DNA from: Planctomycetota bacterium
Lineage (GTDB): Bacteria; Planctomycetota; Planctomycetia; Isosphaerales; Isosphaeraceae
Direction: 5' to 3'
DNA: 5,687 nucleotides
Assembly: GCA_021807585.1 (NCBI GenBank)
Contig: JAKBCQ010000221.1
Coordinates: 1-5,687 of the forward strand
Position numbers and translations under genes: made by a program. Position 1 is the stretch's first letter. Every line of letters starts with the position of its first letter. This document shows positions 1 through 5,672 of this stretch, in pieces. Under the pieces are notes generated by a model that did no database searches, was not told the origin of the DNA, and saw only the letters and a list, made by a program, of their open reading frames with translations.

Positions 1-45
1 CCGCGTCGGTTCGGTTCGTTCGGGTCGATTCCAATGACGCTCGTC

Positions 46-315
46 TCAACCCCCCGCGACCGCGGGGATGATGCTCACCTCGTCGCGATCGGCGACGGGG
101 GTGTCGAGATCGTCAAGATAGCGAATGTCTTCATTATTAACATAAATATTGACGAATCTTCTCAGTTCGCCGCCGTCGAGCACGCGGTCGCGGATCTCGG
201 GGAATTTTTCGCCGAGCTTATCGAGGACCTCGCGGACCGAGGCCCCCGTCGTTTCGACGCTGTCGAGCCCTCCCGCGTGCGGACGAAGCGGAGTCGGAAT
301 TCGAATCACCGGCAT
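46..315 (-). CDS. MoaD/ThiS-family sulfur carrier protein, CysO-like
   Basis: A small beta-grasp (ubiquitin-fold) protein of 89 residues. Members of this family are adenylated at a C-terminal Gly-Gly by a ThiF/MoeB-type enzyme, converted to a thiocarboxylate, and used as a sulfide donor in the cytosol. Seen here: an N-terminal strand with IPTPLRPHAGG (residues 5-16), a central RFVNIYVNNEDIR (53-65), an acidic loop DTPVADRDEV (71-80), and the ending SIIPAVAGG (81-89) with the diglycine exactly at the C-terminus, so no processing is needed. The IPT-LRPH-GG, RFVNIYVN-ED and PAVAGG pattern is closer to mycobacterial CysO than to molybdopterin MoaD. The ATG at 315 is chosen over the in-frame ATG at 354 because AAGGGT lies 6 nt upstream (322-327), and the longer form would overlap the preceding gene's stop. 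The gene follows the PLP enzyme by 35 nt, so the two are very likely co-transcribed. No activating enzyme or Mec+-type protease is visible in the window. Family is very likely; the exact pathway is inferred. Confidence 0.92.
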   Translation of the reverse strand: MPVIRIPTPLRPHAGGLDSVETTGASVREVLDKLGEKFPEIRDRVLDGGELRRFVNIYVNNEDIRYLDDLDTPVADRDEVSIIPAVAGG

Positions 316-350
316 GAGTTTACCCTTGCAAAATTCGGATGTACTTGAAA

Positions 351-1619
351 TCAAACGGCGACGGCGGCGAGATCGGGCGCGGCGGCCTCGACGAGCGCCT
401 CGAACGCCGCGAGATCGGGGGCGATGACGACGGGCCTGGCGATCTTATCGATCAACGCCTCCTGGGTTTTCAGGCCGTTTCCGGTGATGCACAGCACGGT
501 CGAGCCGTCGCGGTCAATCTTACCCTGTTCGATCAGTTTCCGCGCCACCGCGACGGTCACTCCCCCCGCGGTTTCGGTGAAGATCCCCTCGGTCTCGCCC
601 AGCAAAAGCATCGCGTCGATGATTTCGTCGTCGTCGACGTCCTCGCTCCAACCCCCCGACTCGCGGATCAGTTTGGACGCGAAAAAGCCGTCGGCGGGAT
701 CGCCGATCGCCAGGCTCTTGGCGATCGTCTGGGGATCGCGCACCGGTCGAACCTTGTTCGCGTTCAGCTTCACCGTGTTCGAGATTGGATTGCAACCCGT
801 CGCCTGAGCGCCGAACATCCTCGTGCGAATCGGCCCGTCGATCAAACCGAGTTGAGCGAACTCGACGAACGCCTTGTGCAATTTGCCGATCAGGCTGCCG
901 CCGGCCATCGGCGCGACGACGTGATCGGGCGCGCGCCAACCGAGATCCTCGGCGATCTCGAACCCCATCGATTTCGAACCCTCGGCGTAAAACGGCCGCA
1001 AATTGACGTTCACAAACCCCCAGCCGAACCGAAACGCGATTTGCGAACAAAGCCTATTCACGTGATCATAATTGCCTTTAATGGCGATCACTTTGGCGCC
1101 GTAGATCGAGGCGCCCAAAACTTTTCCTTGTTCGAGGTTGTCGGGGATGAGGACGTAGGCGTTTAGGCCCGCCGCGGCGGCGTTGGCGGCGACGCTTCCC
1201 GCGAGGTTGCCGGTCGAAGCGCAGCCGACGGTTTCAAAGCCGAATTCGACGGCTTTCGACAGCGCGACCGCGACGACGCGATCTTTGAACGAGAGGGTCG
1301 GATGATTGACTGCGTCGTTCTTGATATAAAGCTCTGAAACTCCGAGAGCGCGGGCGAGTCGATCGGCGCGAATCAGCGGAGTTCCGCCGACGTGCAAGCC
1401 GACGGTCGGTTCGCCGTCGATCGGCAGCAGCTCGCGGTAGCGCCAGATCGTGTGCGGGCGGTTGCGGATCGCGTCTTTCGACATCGATCGCGCGACGGCT
1501 TCGTAATCGTATTCGACTTCGAGCGGGCCGAAGTCCTCGGTGCAGAAGTTGAGCGGTTCTTTGGGATAGCGTTTGCCGCAGAGCCGACATTTCAGTCCAC
1601 GAACCATATGCTGATACAC
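351..1619 (-). CDS. thrC: Threonine synthase-like PLP-dependent enzyme
   Basis: A fold-type II PLP enzyme of the threonine synthase family, which normally converts O-phosphohomoserine to threonine plus phosphate in the cytosol. Numbering is from the GTG at 1619 (422 aa). An N-terminal metal-ribbon-like segment KCRLCG...FC (Cys11, Cys14, Cys26) precedes GPLEVEYDYE. The PLP lysine lies in PTLSFKDR (about Lys112), the phosphate-binding loop is ASTGNLAGSVAA (about 134-145), and a second glycine-rich motif is APMAGGSLIG (about 236-245). Length is typical. Start: an ATG at 1724 adds a non-conserved, poorly coding extension with no Shine-Dalgarno; the ATG at 1607 has none either; the GTG at 1619 has GGAG nine nt upstream and gives a short leader before VRGLKC, so it is preferred narrowly over 1607. 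The gene lies downstream of a SAM-I riboswitch and 35 nt before a CysO-like carrier. That context suggests the enzyme may make homocysteine or cysteine with carrier-bound sulfur. Family certain, substrate open. Confidence 0.93.
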   Translation of the reverse strand: MYQHMVRGLKCRLCGKRYPKEPLNFCTEDFGPLEVEYDYEAVARSMSKDAIRNRPHTIWRYRELLPIDGEPTVGLHVGGTPLIRADRLARALGVSELYIKNDAVNHPTLSFKDRVVAVALSKAVEFGFETVGCASTGNLAGSVAANAAAAGLNAYVLIPDNLEQGKVLGASIYGAKVIAIKGNYDHVNRLCSQIAFRFGWGFVNVNLRPFYAEGSKSMGFEIAEDLGWRAPDHVVAPMAGGSLIGKLHKAFVEFAQLGLIDGPIRTRMFGAQATGCNPISNTVKLNANKVRPVRDPQTIAKSLAIGDPADGFFASKLIRESGGWSEDVDDDEIIDAMLLLGETEGIFTETAGGVTVAVARKLIEQGKIDRDGSTVLCITGNGLKTQEALIDKIARPVVIAPDLAAFEALVEAAAPDLAAVAV

Positions 1620-1870
1620 AGGAGGCTTCTCCGCGTAACTTCGGCCTTGAGCGTCGTGTACAGACGCACTCGGGGCCGGGTGATTGCCAATCGATCCGCG
1701 TCGTCGGCTCACGATCAAAGTCATCGAACATGTGTTCGATTCGGTTGTCGTGTTCCGAGATTTGGGACGGATCGACCCAGGATCGCCGTGTTCGCGAGGG
1801 GTTGAGCGGATGAAGGTTGAGAGATTAGACGGACCGGCGTGATCGCGTGGTTGGTTCGTTCGCCTCGGTC
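1620..1870 (-). promoter_or_regulatory. Long 5' leader / expression platform between SAM aptamer and thrC
   Basis: About 250 nt separate the end of the aptamer from the preferred start codon. I see no GC-rich hairpin followed by a U-tract, so intrinsic termination is not evident. Just before the GTG, the minus-strand RNA contains GGAGAAGCCTCC (1632-1621), in which the candidate Shine-Dalgarno GGAG (1632-1629) can pair with CTCC. This is compatible with translational control, but the stem is only 4 bp. ATGs at 1731 and 1724 open reading frames here; neither has a ribosome binding site and neither resembles a leader peptide. Confidence 0.4.
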
Positions 1871-2003
1871 CATCTTATCTGTCCCTTCGTCCGCTCGGGT
1901 TCAACCCGCGGGCAGGGCAGGAGTTAGCACCAGCGTTCGCCCAGGAGCGAACCGGTTGCTGTGGCGTCGTAGGGCCTTTCCCTCAGCCACTCTGGATAAG
2001 ATG
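1871..2003 (-). ncRNA. SAM-I (S-box) riboswitch aptamer
   Basis: Read on the minus strand from 2003 to 1871, this 133-nt element has the S-box layout. P1 is a perfect 9-bp closing stem, CATCTTATC (2003-1995) with GATAAGATG (1879-1871). P2 is GTGGC/GCCAC (1990-1986 with 1965-1961), enclosing the conserved GAGGGAAAGGCCC. It is followed by the diagnostic GCAACC (1959-1954), a P3 hairpin GTTCGC/GCGAAC (1952-1947 with 1940-1935), the conserved GGTGCTAA followed by CTCC (1931 onward), and a GC hairpin CGGGT-TGA-ACCCG (1908-1896). SAM-I riboswitches bind S-adenosylmethionine and switch off methionine, cysteine and sulfur-assimilation genes when SAM is plentiful. The downstream operon is the PLP enzyme and CysO-like carrier. 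Recognition rests on conserved sequence plus covarying stems visible by eye. Confidence 0.95.
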
Positions 2004-2028
2004 CGTCCCAAATTGTGATACGTGAAAG

Positions 2029-2055
2029 GTTATACCTCAAGGCGGCGGACGTCAA
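2029..2055 (-). promoter_or_regulatory. Putative sigma70-type promoter of the riboswitch-thrC-carrier operon
   Basis: On the minus strand TTGACG (2055-2050, 5/6 to the -35 consensus) is followed after 15 nt by TATAAC (2034-2029, 5/6 to the -10 consensus). Transcription would start near 2022, about 20 nt before the first base of riboswitch P1, a sensible position. The 15-nt spacer is shorter than the preferred 17, which lowers certainty. Confidence 0.45.
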
Positions 2056-2068
2056 GAACCCTCCGCCG
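2043..2068. repeat. Inverted repeat overlapping the thrC-operon -35 region
   Basis: CGGCGGA (2043-2049) and TCCGCCG (2062-2068) form a perfect 7-bp inverted repeat with a 12-nt centre. The centre contains the putative minus-strand -35 box, and the element lies between the two divergent promoters. It could be an operator or a chance GC palindrome; nothing in the sequence decides this. Confidence 0.3.
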
Positions 2069-2088
2069 AACAATTCCCGCTCGACGAT

Positions 2089-2117
2089 TCGTCAAAGCTC
2101 GGCCGAGTGGATAAAAT
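2089..2117 (+). promoter_or_regulatory. Putative sigma70-type promoter of the two-component operon
   Basis: TCGTCA (2089-2094, 4/6 to the -35 consensus) is separated by exactly 17 nt from TAAAAT (2112-2117, 5/6 to the -10 consensus). Initiation near 2124 would give a leader of about 110 nt before the kinase ATG at 2233. It is divergent from the riboswitch-operon promoter. The presence of this promoter argues against the GTG at 2107 being the true start of the kinase. Confidence 0.4.
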
Positions 2118-2223
2118 ACTGGAAATAGCGCGCCGCACCGAGGGGGACGATTTGTCGCCCGATCGAATTTCGCGGTGTGCGATCCGAATTCAGCGGGCCG
2201 ATCGATCCCGGCGGGGTCGACGC

Positions 2224-2229
2224 GGAGGG
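2224..2229 (+). promoter_or_regulatory. Shine-Dalgarno site that fixes the kinase start
   Basis: GGAGGG sits 3-4 nt before the ATG at 2233. It is the only good ribosome binding site near the 5' end of the frame; the upstream in-frame GTG at 2107 has none. The spacing is short but usable. Confidence 0.6.
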
Positions 2230-2232
2230 TTC

Positions 2233-3747
2233 ATGACGCCGATCGCAGCCGACGACCGAAGCCTAAATTGGGAGCTCGCCGCCGAATCGATCGTGCTCAA
2301 GATCCGTTGGTTCGGGATCGCGATCGGTTTGATCCTCGTACAAACGAGGAGCGAGCTGAGAAATCCCGACGCCGTCCGAGCCTTTCTGGCTTTGGGTGCG
2401 AGCTACGCCCTGCTCGATACGATCTTTTATCGCATGGGCGAGGTTTTCCTCAAACGCGTTCCGCTCTTCGTCTCGGTGATGGAATCGCTTTTCATCGCGC
2501 TTTTGTGCTACCACGACACGGGATTGGAAAGCCCGTTCCGCTGGTATTATTTGCTTTCGTCGATATGTTGTGCATTACGGTTTCGGCCGATGATTACTTG
2601 GCTTACGTTTGGATTTCATTGTCTAAGCTTCGCGAGTTTGGCTTGGATGATCGAGGGATCGAGGTTTCCCGCGGCGCGGGGATATGCGTTCACGATCGTG
2701 ATTCTGGCGTGGCTGACGTGGGCGGGGTCGGCGCTTTCGGGGCTGTTGCGCGGCGCGTATGAACGTTTAAAGCAACTGAACGCCGATCTCGAGCGAAGTC
2801 GCGGCGAGCTTGAAGAGCGTGTCGCCGAACGGTCGTCGGCGTTACGCGCGTCTCAGGCTCGGCTGATCCATCAGGAGAAGATGGCGGCGTTCGGGCTATT
2901 GGCCGCGGGGATCGCGCACGAGGTCGGCAATCCGCTCGCCGCTGTCAGTTCCTTGATCCAGATGCTCAAACGACGCCGGCCCGACGATTACACCGCCGAG
3001 AAGCTTGATCTCGTCGCGGGCCAGGTGGGTCGCATTCAGCGGACGATTCGGGAGCTGATCGATTTCTCACGCCCGACGGCGACCGAGGTCGTCTCGGTTC
3101 GACTCGGCGAGGTCGTCGACGAGGCGCTCGGGGTCGCCAAATATTATCAACGGACGAAAGATCGCGCGATCTCGACCGCGATCGACCCGGCGATTCCGCC
3201 GATCCGCGCATCGCGTGATCATATACAACAAATTATCTTAAACTTGGTGATGAATGCGATTGACGCGACGAACAAAGGGGGCGCGATCGCGATCGAGGCG
3301 GGCGTGGAGGACGGTTCGATCGTCCTGAGCGTGACCGACGACGGCAGGGGAATCGCGATCGCCGATCGTTGTCGAATCTTTCAGCCGTATTTCACCACCA
3401 AACCTCAAGGAACGGGGCTCGGGCTATATATCAGCAGGCAAATCGTCGAAGAACTGGGAGGCGCTCTCGGCTATCATACCGAGGAGGGGCGAGGAGCCAA
3501 GTTTCTCGTAAGGATTCCCGTCGATCGCGTTCAAGAAATAAGTGTTCAAAAAGATGATGATGTTATTCAAAATGGATTGATTTATGATCGAACGATCGGC
3601 GCGTCGGCTTCGTCGAAGGTCGTCGAATTTGAGCGAACGGAGGCGGCGCGTTGCGAGGACGAGTCGTCCGTCGTGGAGGGGGTTGTTGCGGCGGGGGACG
3701 AGTCATTGTTCGTCGGAGGAACGGCGGCTTCGATCGATTCGGTTTAG
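2233..3747 (+). CDS. Membrane sensor histidine kinase, NtrB/ZraS-like, with six predicted TM helices
   Basis: A 504-residue two-component kinase that should autophosphorylate on His229 and pass the phosphate to the response regulator encoded next. Domains seen: six hydrophobic segments (about 24-37, 48-66, 76-93, 104-116, 121-140, 151-172) with short loops and no large periplasmic domain; a charged linker likely to be coiled coil (174-213); a HisKA dimerisation domain with AGIAHEVGNPL (225-235, His229); and a HATPase domain with N box NLVMNAIDA (337-345), G1 DDGRGI (369-374), F box FQPYFTTKP (383-391) and G2 GTGLGLYI (393-400). All catalytic motifs are intact. The lack of an extracellular domain suggests a signal sensed in or at the membrane, or inside the cell. 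After the catalytic core ends near residue 432 there is an odd, acidic, low-complexity tail of about 70 residues. ATG 2233 is chosen for its GGAGGG; a GTG at 2107 would add 42 Arg-rich, unconvincing residues. The gene is 44 nt upstream of the regulator and surely in its operon. Confidence 0.95.
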   Translation: MTPIAADDRSLNWELAAESIVLKIRWFGIAIGLILVQTRSELRNPDAVRAFLALGASYALLDTIFYRMGEVFLKRVPLFVSVMESLFIALLCYHDTGLESPFRWYYLLSSICCALRFRPMITWLTFGFHCLSFASLAWMIEGSRFPAARGYAFTIVILAWLTWAGSALSGLLRGAYERLKQLNADLERSRGELEERVAERSSALRASQARLIHQEKMAAFGLLAAGIAHEVGNPLAAVSSLIQMLKRRRPDDYTAEKLDLVAGQVGRIQRTIRELIDFSRPTATEVVSVRLGEVVDEALGVAKYYQRTKDRAISTAIDPAIPPIRASRDHIQQIILNLVMNAIDATNKGGAIAIEAGVEDGSIVLSVTDDGRGIAIADRCRIFQPYFTTKPQGTGLGLYISRQIVEELGGALGYHTEEGRGAKFLVRIPVDRVQEISVQKDDDVIQNGLIYDRTIGASASSKVVEFERTEAARCEDESSVVEGVVAAGDESLFVGGTAASIDSV

Positions 3748-3791
3748 AATTCGGAAGAATCCCGATAAAGTGGTAAGAGGAATATTCTTGT

Positions 3792-5195
3792 ATGAATAAC
3801 ATATTGAGCGAAGTCGAGGCCGAACGGTCGACCGAGGCGGGTTCCCGGGGTCGAATTTTGATCGTCGACGACGAGCAATTGATCGCCTCGACGTTGCACG
3901 AGTTTTTGGTCGACGAGGGGTTCGACGCGGCGATCGCGGGAGACGCGCGATCGGCGCTGGAGATCGCGGCCAAGTTCGAGCCCGATCTCGTGTTGTGCGA
4001 CGTTCAGCTTCCCGGTATCGACGGCTTGGAGCTTCTTGATCGTTTATTGCCCGCGCGGCCTGATACGCTTGTTTTAATGATCACAGCTTATGCGACGGTG
4101 GAAAACGCGGTCGCGGCTTTTCAGCGGGGAGCGCAAGATTATTTGATGAAGCCGGTGATCTTCGACGAGCTGCTCGCCAAGATCGATCGGTTGCTCGGCA
4201 TGCGAAGATTGATGCGCGAGAATCAGGCGTTGCGTAGGCAAACGCATATGGCGGTCGGTCCCGCGACTCTCGTCGGCGGAAGCCCGGCGATGGCGAGCAT
4301 CAAGTCGTTGATCGCCAAAGTGGGGCCTACGCGTAGTAATGTATTGATTACTGGTGAATCGGGAACCGGGAAGGAGCTGGTTGCGCGGGCCTTGCATGCG
4401 CTTTGTCCCGAGCCCGAATCGCCTTTTTTGGCGATCAATTGCGCCGCGATCCCCAATGATTTGCTTGAAAATCAATTATTCGGACATGTTCGCGGCGCGT
4501 TCACGGGCGCAGACCGCGATCATGTGGGACTGTTCGTCGCCGCGGGGCGCGGGACGGTGTTTTTGGACGAGATCGGCGAGCTTCCCCTCGCGACCCAGGC
4601 CAAGCTCTTACGCGCGATCGAGATGAAAGAAGTTCTTCCCGTCGGCGCCGTACGGACGATTCCGATCAAAGCTCGGATCGTCGCGGCGACGAACAGGGAT
4701 CTCGCCGCGGCGGTCGCTGTCGATCGGTATCGCGCCGATTTGTATTATCGGCTCAACGTCGTGACGATCGAGCTTCCTCCGCTCCGCGATCGTGTCGAGG
4801 ATATCCCCGAACTGGTGGAAGTGTTGCTCAATCGCCATGTGCGCGAGCTCGGCAAGCGTGTGACGGGGGTCGATAACGCGACGATCCGGATGTTGATGAA
4901 CGCTCCGTGGAAAGGGAATGTGCGCGAGCTCGATAACGCGCTCGAACGCGCCGTGATCCTCGCCGAGGGGCCGATCCTCACTCCGCTCGATTTTCCCGCG
5001 CTCGAGCGAATCGACCTCGACGGCGGCGAATCCGACCGCGACGATCTGCGATCGGCGATGCGGCTGCACGAGCTTCGTCACATTCGACGCGTTCTCGCCG
5101 ATTGCGGCGACGACAAGCGTGATGCGGCGCGACGACTCGGCCTCGGATTGTCGTCGCTTTATCGCAAGCTCGAAGAATTAAATATAAAAATATGA
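3792..5195 (+). CDS. NtrC-family sigma54-dependent response regulator
   Basis: A 467-residue cytosolic transcription activator with the classic three-domain order. The receiver domain (about 21-135) has the acidic pair Asp26/Asp27, phospho-acceptor Asp70 in LVLCDVQLPGIDG, Thr98 and Lys120 (LMKP). The AAA+ sigma54-interaction domain (about 160-390) has Walker A GESGTGKE (188-195), an intact GAFTGA loop (235-240) for contacting sigma54, Walker B VFLDE (256-260), a YRADLYYRLNV arginine-finger region (313-323) and a sensor II motif WKGNVREL (373-380). The C-terminal Fis-type helix-turn-helix (about 425-464) ends AARRLGLGLSSLYRKLEEL. Phosphorylation by the adjacent kinase should trigger oligomerisation and ATP-driven opening of sigma54 promoters. 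One oddity is Lys374, where the family almost always has Pro (WPGNVREL). The start has AGAGGA (3776-3781) ten nt upstream and the length is normal. I cannot tell the regulon from the sequence. Confidence 0.96.
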   Translation: MNNILSEVEAERSTEAGSRGRILIVDDEQLIASTLHEFLVDEGFDAAIAGDARSALEIAAKFEPDLVLCDVQLPGIDGLELLDRLLPARPDTLVLMITAYATVENAVAAFQRGAQDYLMKPVIFDELLAKIDRLLGMRRLMRENQALRRQTHMAVGPATLVGGSPAMASIKSLIAKVGPTRSNVLITGESGTGKELVARALHALCPEPESPFLAINCAAIPNDLLENQLFGHVRGAFTGADRDHVGLFVAAGRGTVFLDEIGELPLATQAKLLRAIEMKEVLPVGAVRTIPIKARIVAATNRDLAAAVAVDRYRADLYYRLNVVTIELPPLRDRVEDIPELVEVLLNRHVRELGKRVTGVDNATIRMLMNAPWKGNVRELDNALERAVILAEGPILTPLDFPALERIDLDGGESDRDDLRSAMRLHELRHIRRVLADCGDDKRDAARRLGLGLSSLYRKLEELNIKI

Positions 5196-5324
5196 TTAAT
5201 GTGTTATTTCGGCGGTTCCGTTGCGATCGATATTCGGCCCGTCGATCTCCTCGCGTTGTGAGCGCGATCAGTCGGCATATGAGCCTTTAGCGTCCGATTT
5301 TCCTAACGCGGCTGAGCCGCAATC

Positions 5325-5422
5325 ATACCAACCCGACGCGCGAGCGAAGGGCATCTGATAATATCGTTAAAAATTTCGATTGATCATTTGATCGGACCCT
5401 CGCTTGCGCGTCGGGTTAGTAT
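5325..5422. repeat. Long imperfect inverted repeat of the GC-rich repeat family
   Basis: The left arm (5325-5352, beginning ATACCAACCCGACGCGCGAG on the plus strand) and the right arm (5395-5422, beginning ATACTAACCCGACGCGCAAG on the minus strand) match at 24 of 28 positions in inverted orientation. They flank a 42-nt AT-rich centre (5353-5394). The RNA or single strand could form a very stable stem. The arrangement resembles paired REP/BIME elements or a small non-autonomous mobile element. It could also stop transcription from either side. Confidence 0.85.
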
Positions 5423-5449
5423 AAGATATACTTCCTGTCGCTCAAAAGA

Positions 5450-5466
5450 TGCGCGCACGGCGCGCA
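5450..5466. terminator. GC hairpin, possible weak minus-strand terminator
   Basis: TGCGCGC (5450-5456) and GCGCGCA (5460-5466) form a perfect 7-bp stem with an ACG loop. Read on the minus strand the stem is followed by TCTTTTGA, a short U-rich run, so it might terminate a transcript entering from the right. On the plus strand no U-run follows. It could equally be an unrelated palindrome. Confidence 0.25.
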
Positions 5467-5570
5467 GAAGATACGGATGAAGACTCTACGAACCCGATGC
5501 GGAAGCATTTTGGAGCTGTGCATTTCCGATTTCAACCTCACAGAGACGACATATGCGAAAAAATTTGTAA

Positions 5571-5596
5571 TACCAGCCCGAAGCGCGAGCGAGTGC
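5571..5596 (+). repeat. Direct repeat copy A of the GC-rich repeat family
   Basis: A 26-nt unit starting TACCAGCCCGAAGCGCGAGC and ending GAGTGC. It is identical to the copy at 5613-5638 and starts 42 nt before it. It is closely similar to the arms of the inverted repeat at 5325-5422, sharing the pattern ATACCA-CCCGA-GCGCGAGCGA. Confidence 0.9.
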
Positions 5597-5612
5597 ATGA
5601 TTTCTGCGGTAT

Positions 5613-5638
5613 TACCAGCCCGAAGCGCGAGCGAGTGC
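5613..5638 (+). repeat. Direct repeat copy B of the GC-rich repeat family
   Basis: An exact second copy of the 26-nt unit at 5571-5596, separated from it by a 16-nt non-repeated spacer (5597-5612). Both copies have the same orientation. Confidence 0.9.
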
Positions 5639-5672
5639 GTTCATCGTCGACTTGGGAAAAAAACCGATTCAA

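Noticed and set aside
1..34. Possible start of a further minus-strand gene (TTG at 34) after the sulfur carrier
   Set aside because: Only 11 codons are in the window, the start is TTG, and nothing identifiable can be read, though a co-operonic gene beyond the edge is plausible.
339..1166. 275-codon plus-strand open frame antisense to thrC
   Set aside because: It lies entirely opposite the well-supported PLP enzyme, resembles no family, and is the kind of antisense frame expected in high-GC genes.
1608..1724. N-terminal extension of the PLP enzyme from the ATG at 1724
   Set aside because: The extra residues look non-conserved and no Shine-Dalgarno precedes that ATG; homologues start shortly before the Cys-X2-Cys motif.
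1234..1731. Minus-strand frame starting MFDDFDREPTTRIDW, considered as a leader peptide or frameshifted gene start
   Set aside because: It has no ribosome binding site, does not stop before the thrC start, and runs out of frame through thrC into Arg-rich shadow sequence.
2107..2232. 42-residue N-terminal extension of the kinase from GTG 2107
   Set aside because: Arg-rich, poorly coding, no ribosome binding site, and it overlaps the likely -10 box; GGAGGG supports ATG 2233.
2233..5195. Sigma54 promoter (GG-N10-GC type) for autoregulation of the two-component operon
   Set aside because: I scanned by eye for TGGCA-like and TTGCA-like pairs at the required spacing upstream of the kinase and regulator and found none convincing.
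5416..5598. 60-codon minus-strand open frame
   Set aside because: It runs through repeat units and hairpins, has no family resemblance and no supporting context.
5571..5638. CRISPR array
   Set aside because: Only two exact repeats with a 16-nt spacer, and the same unit occurs in inverted orientation nearby; no cas genes.
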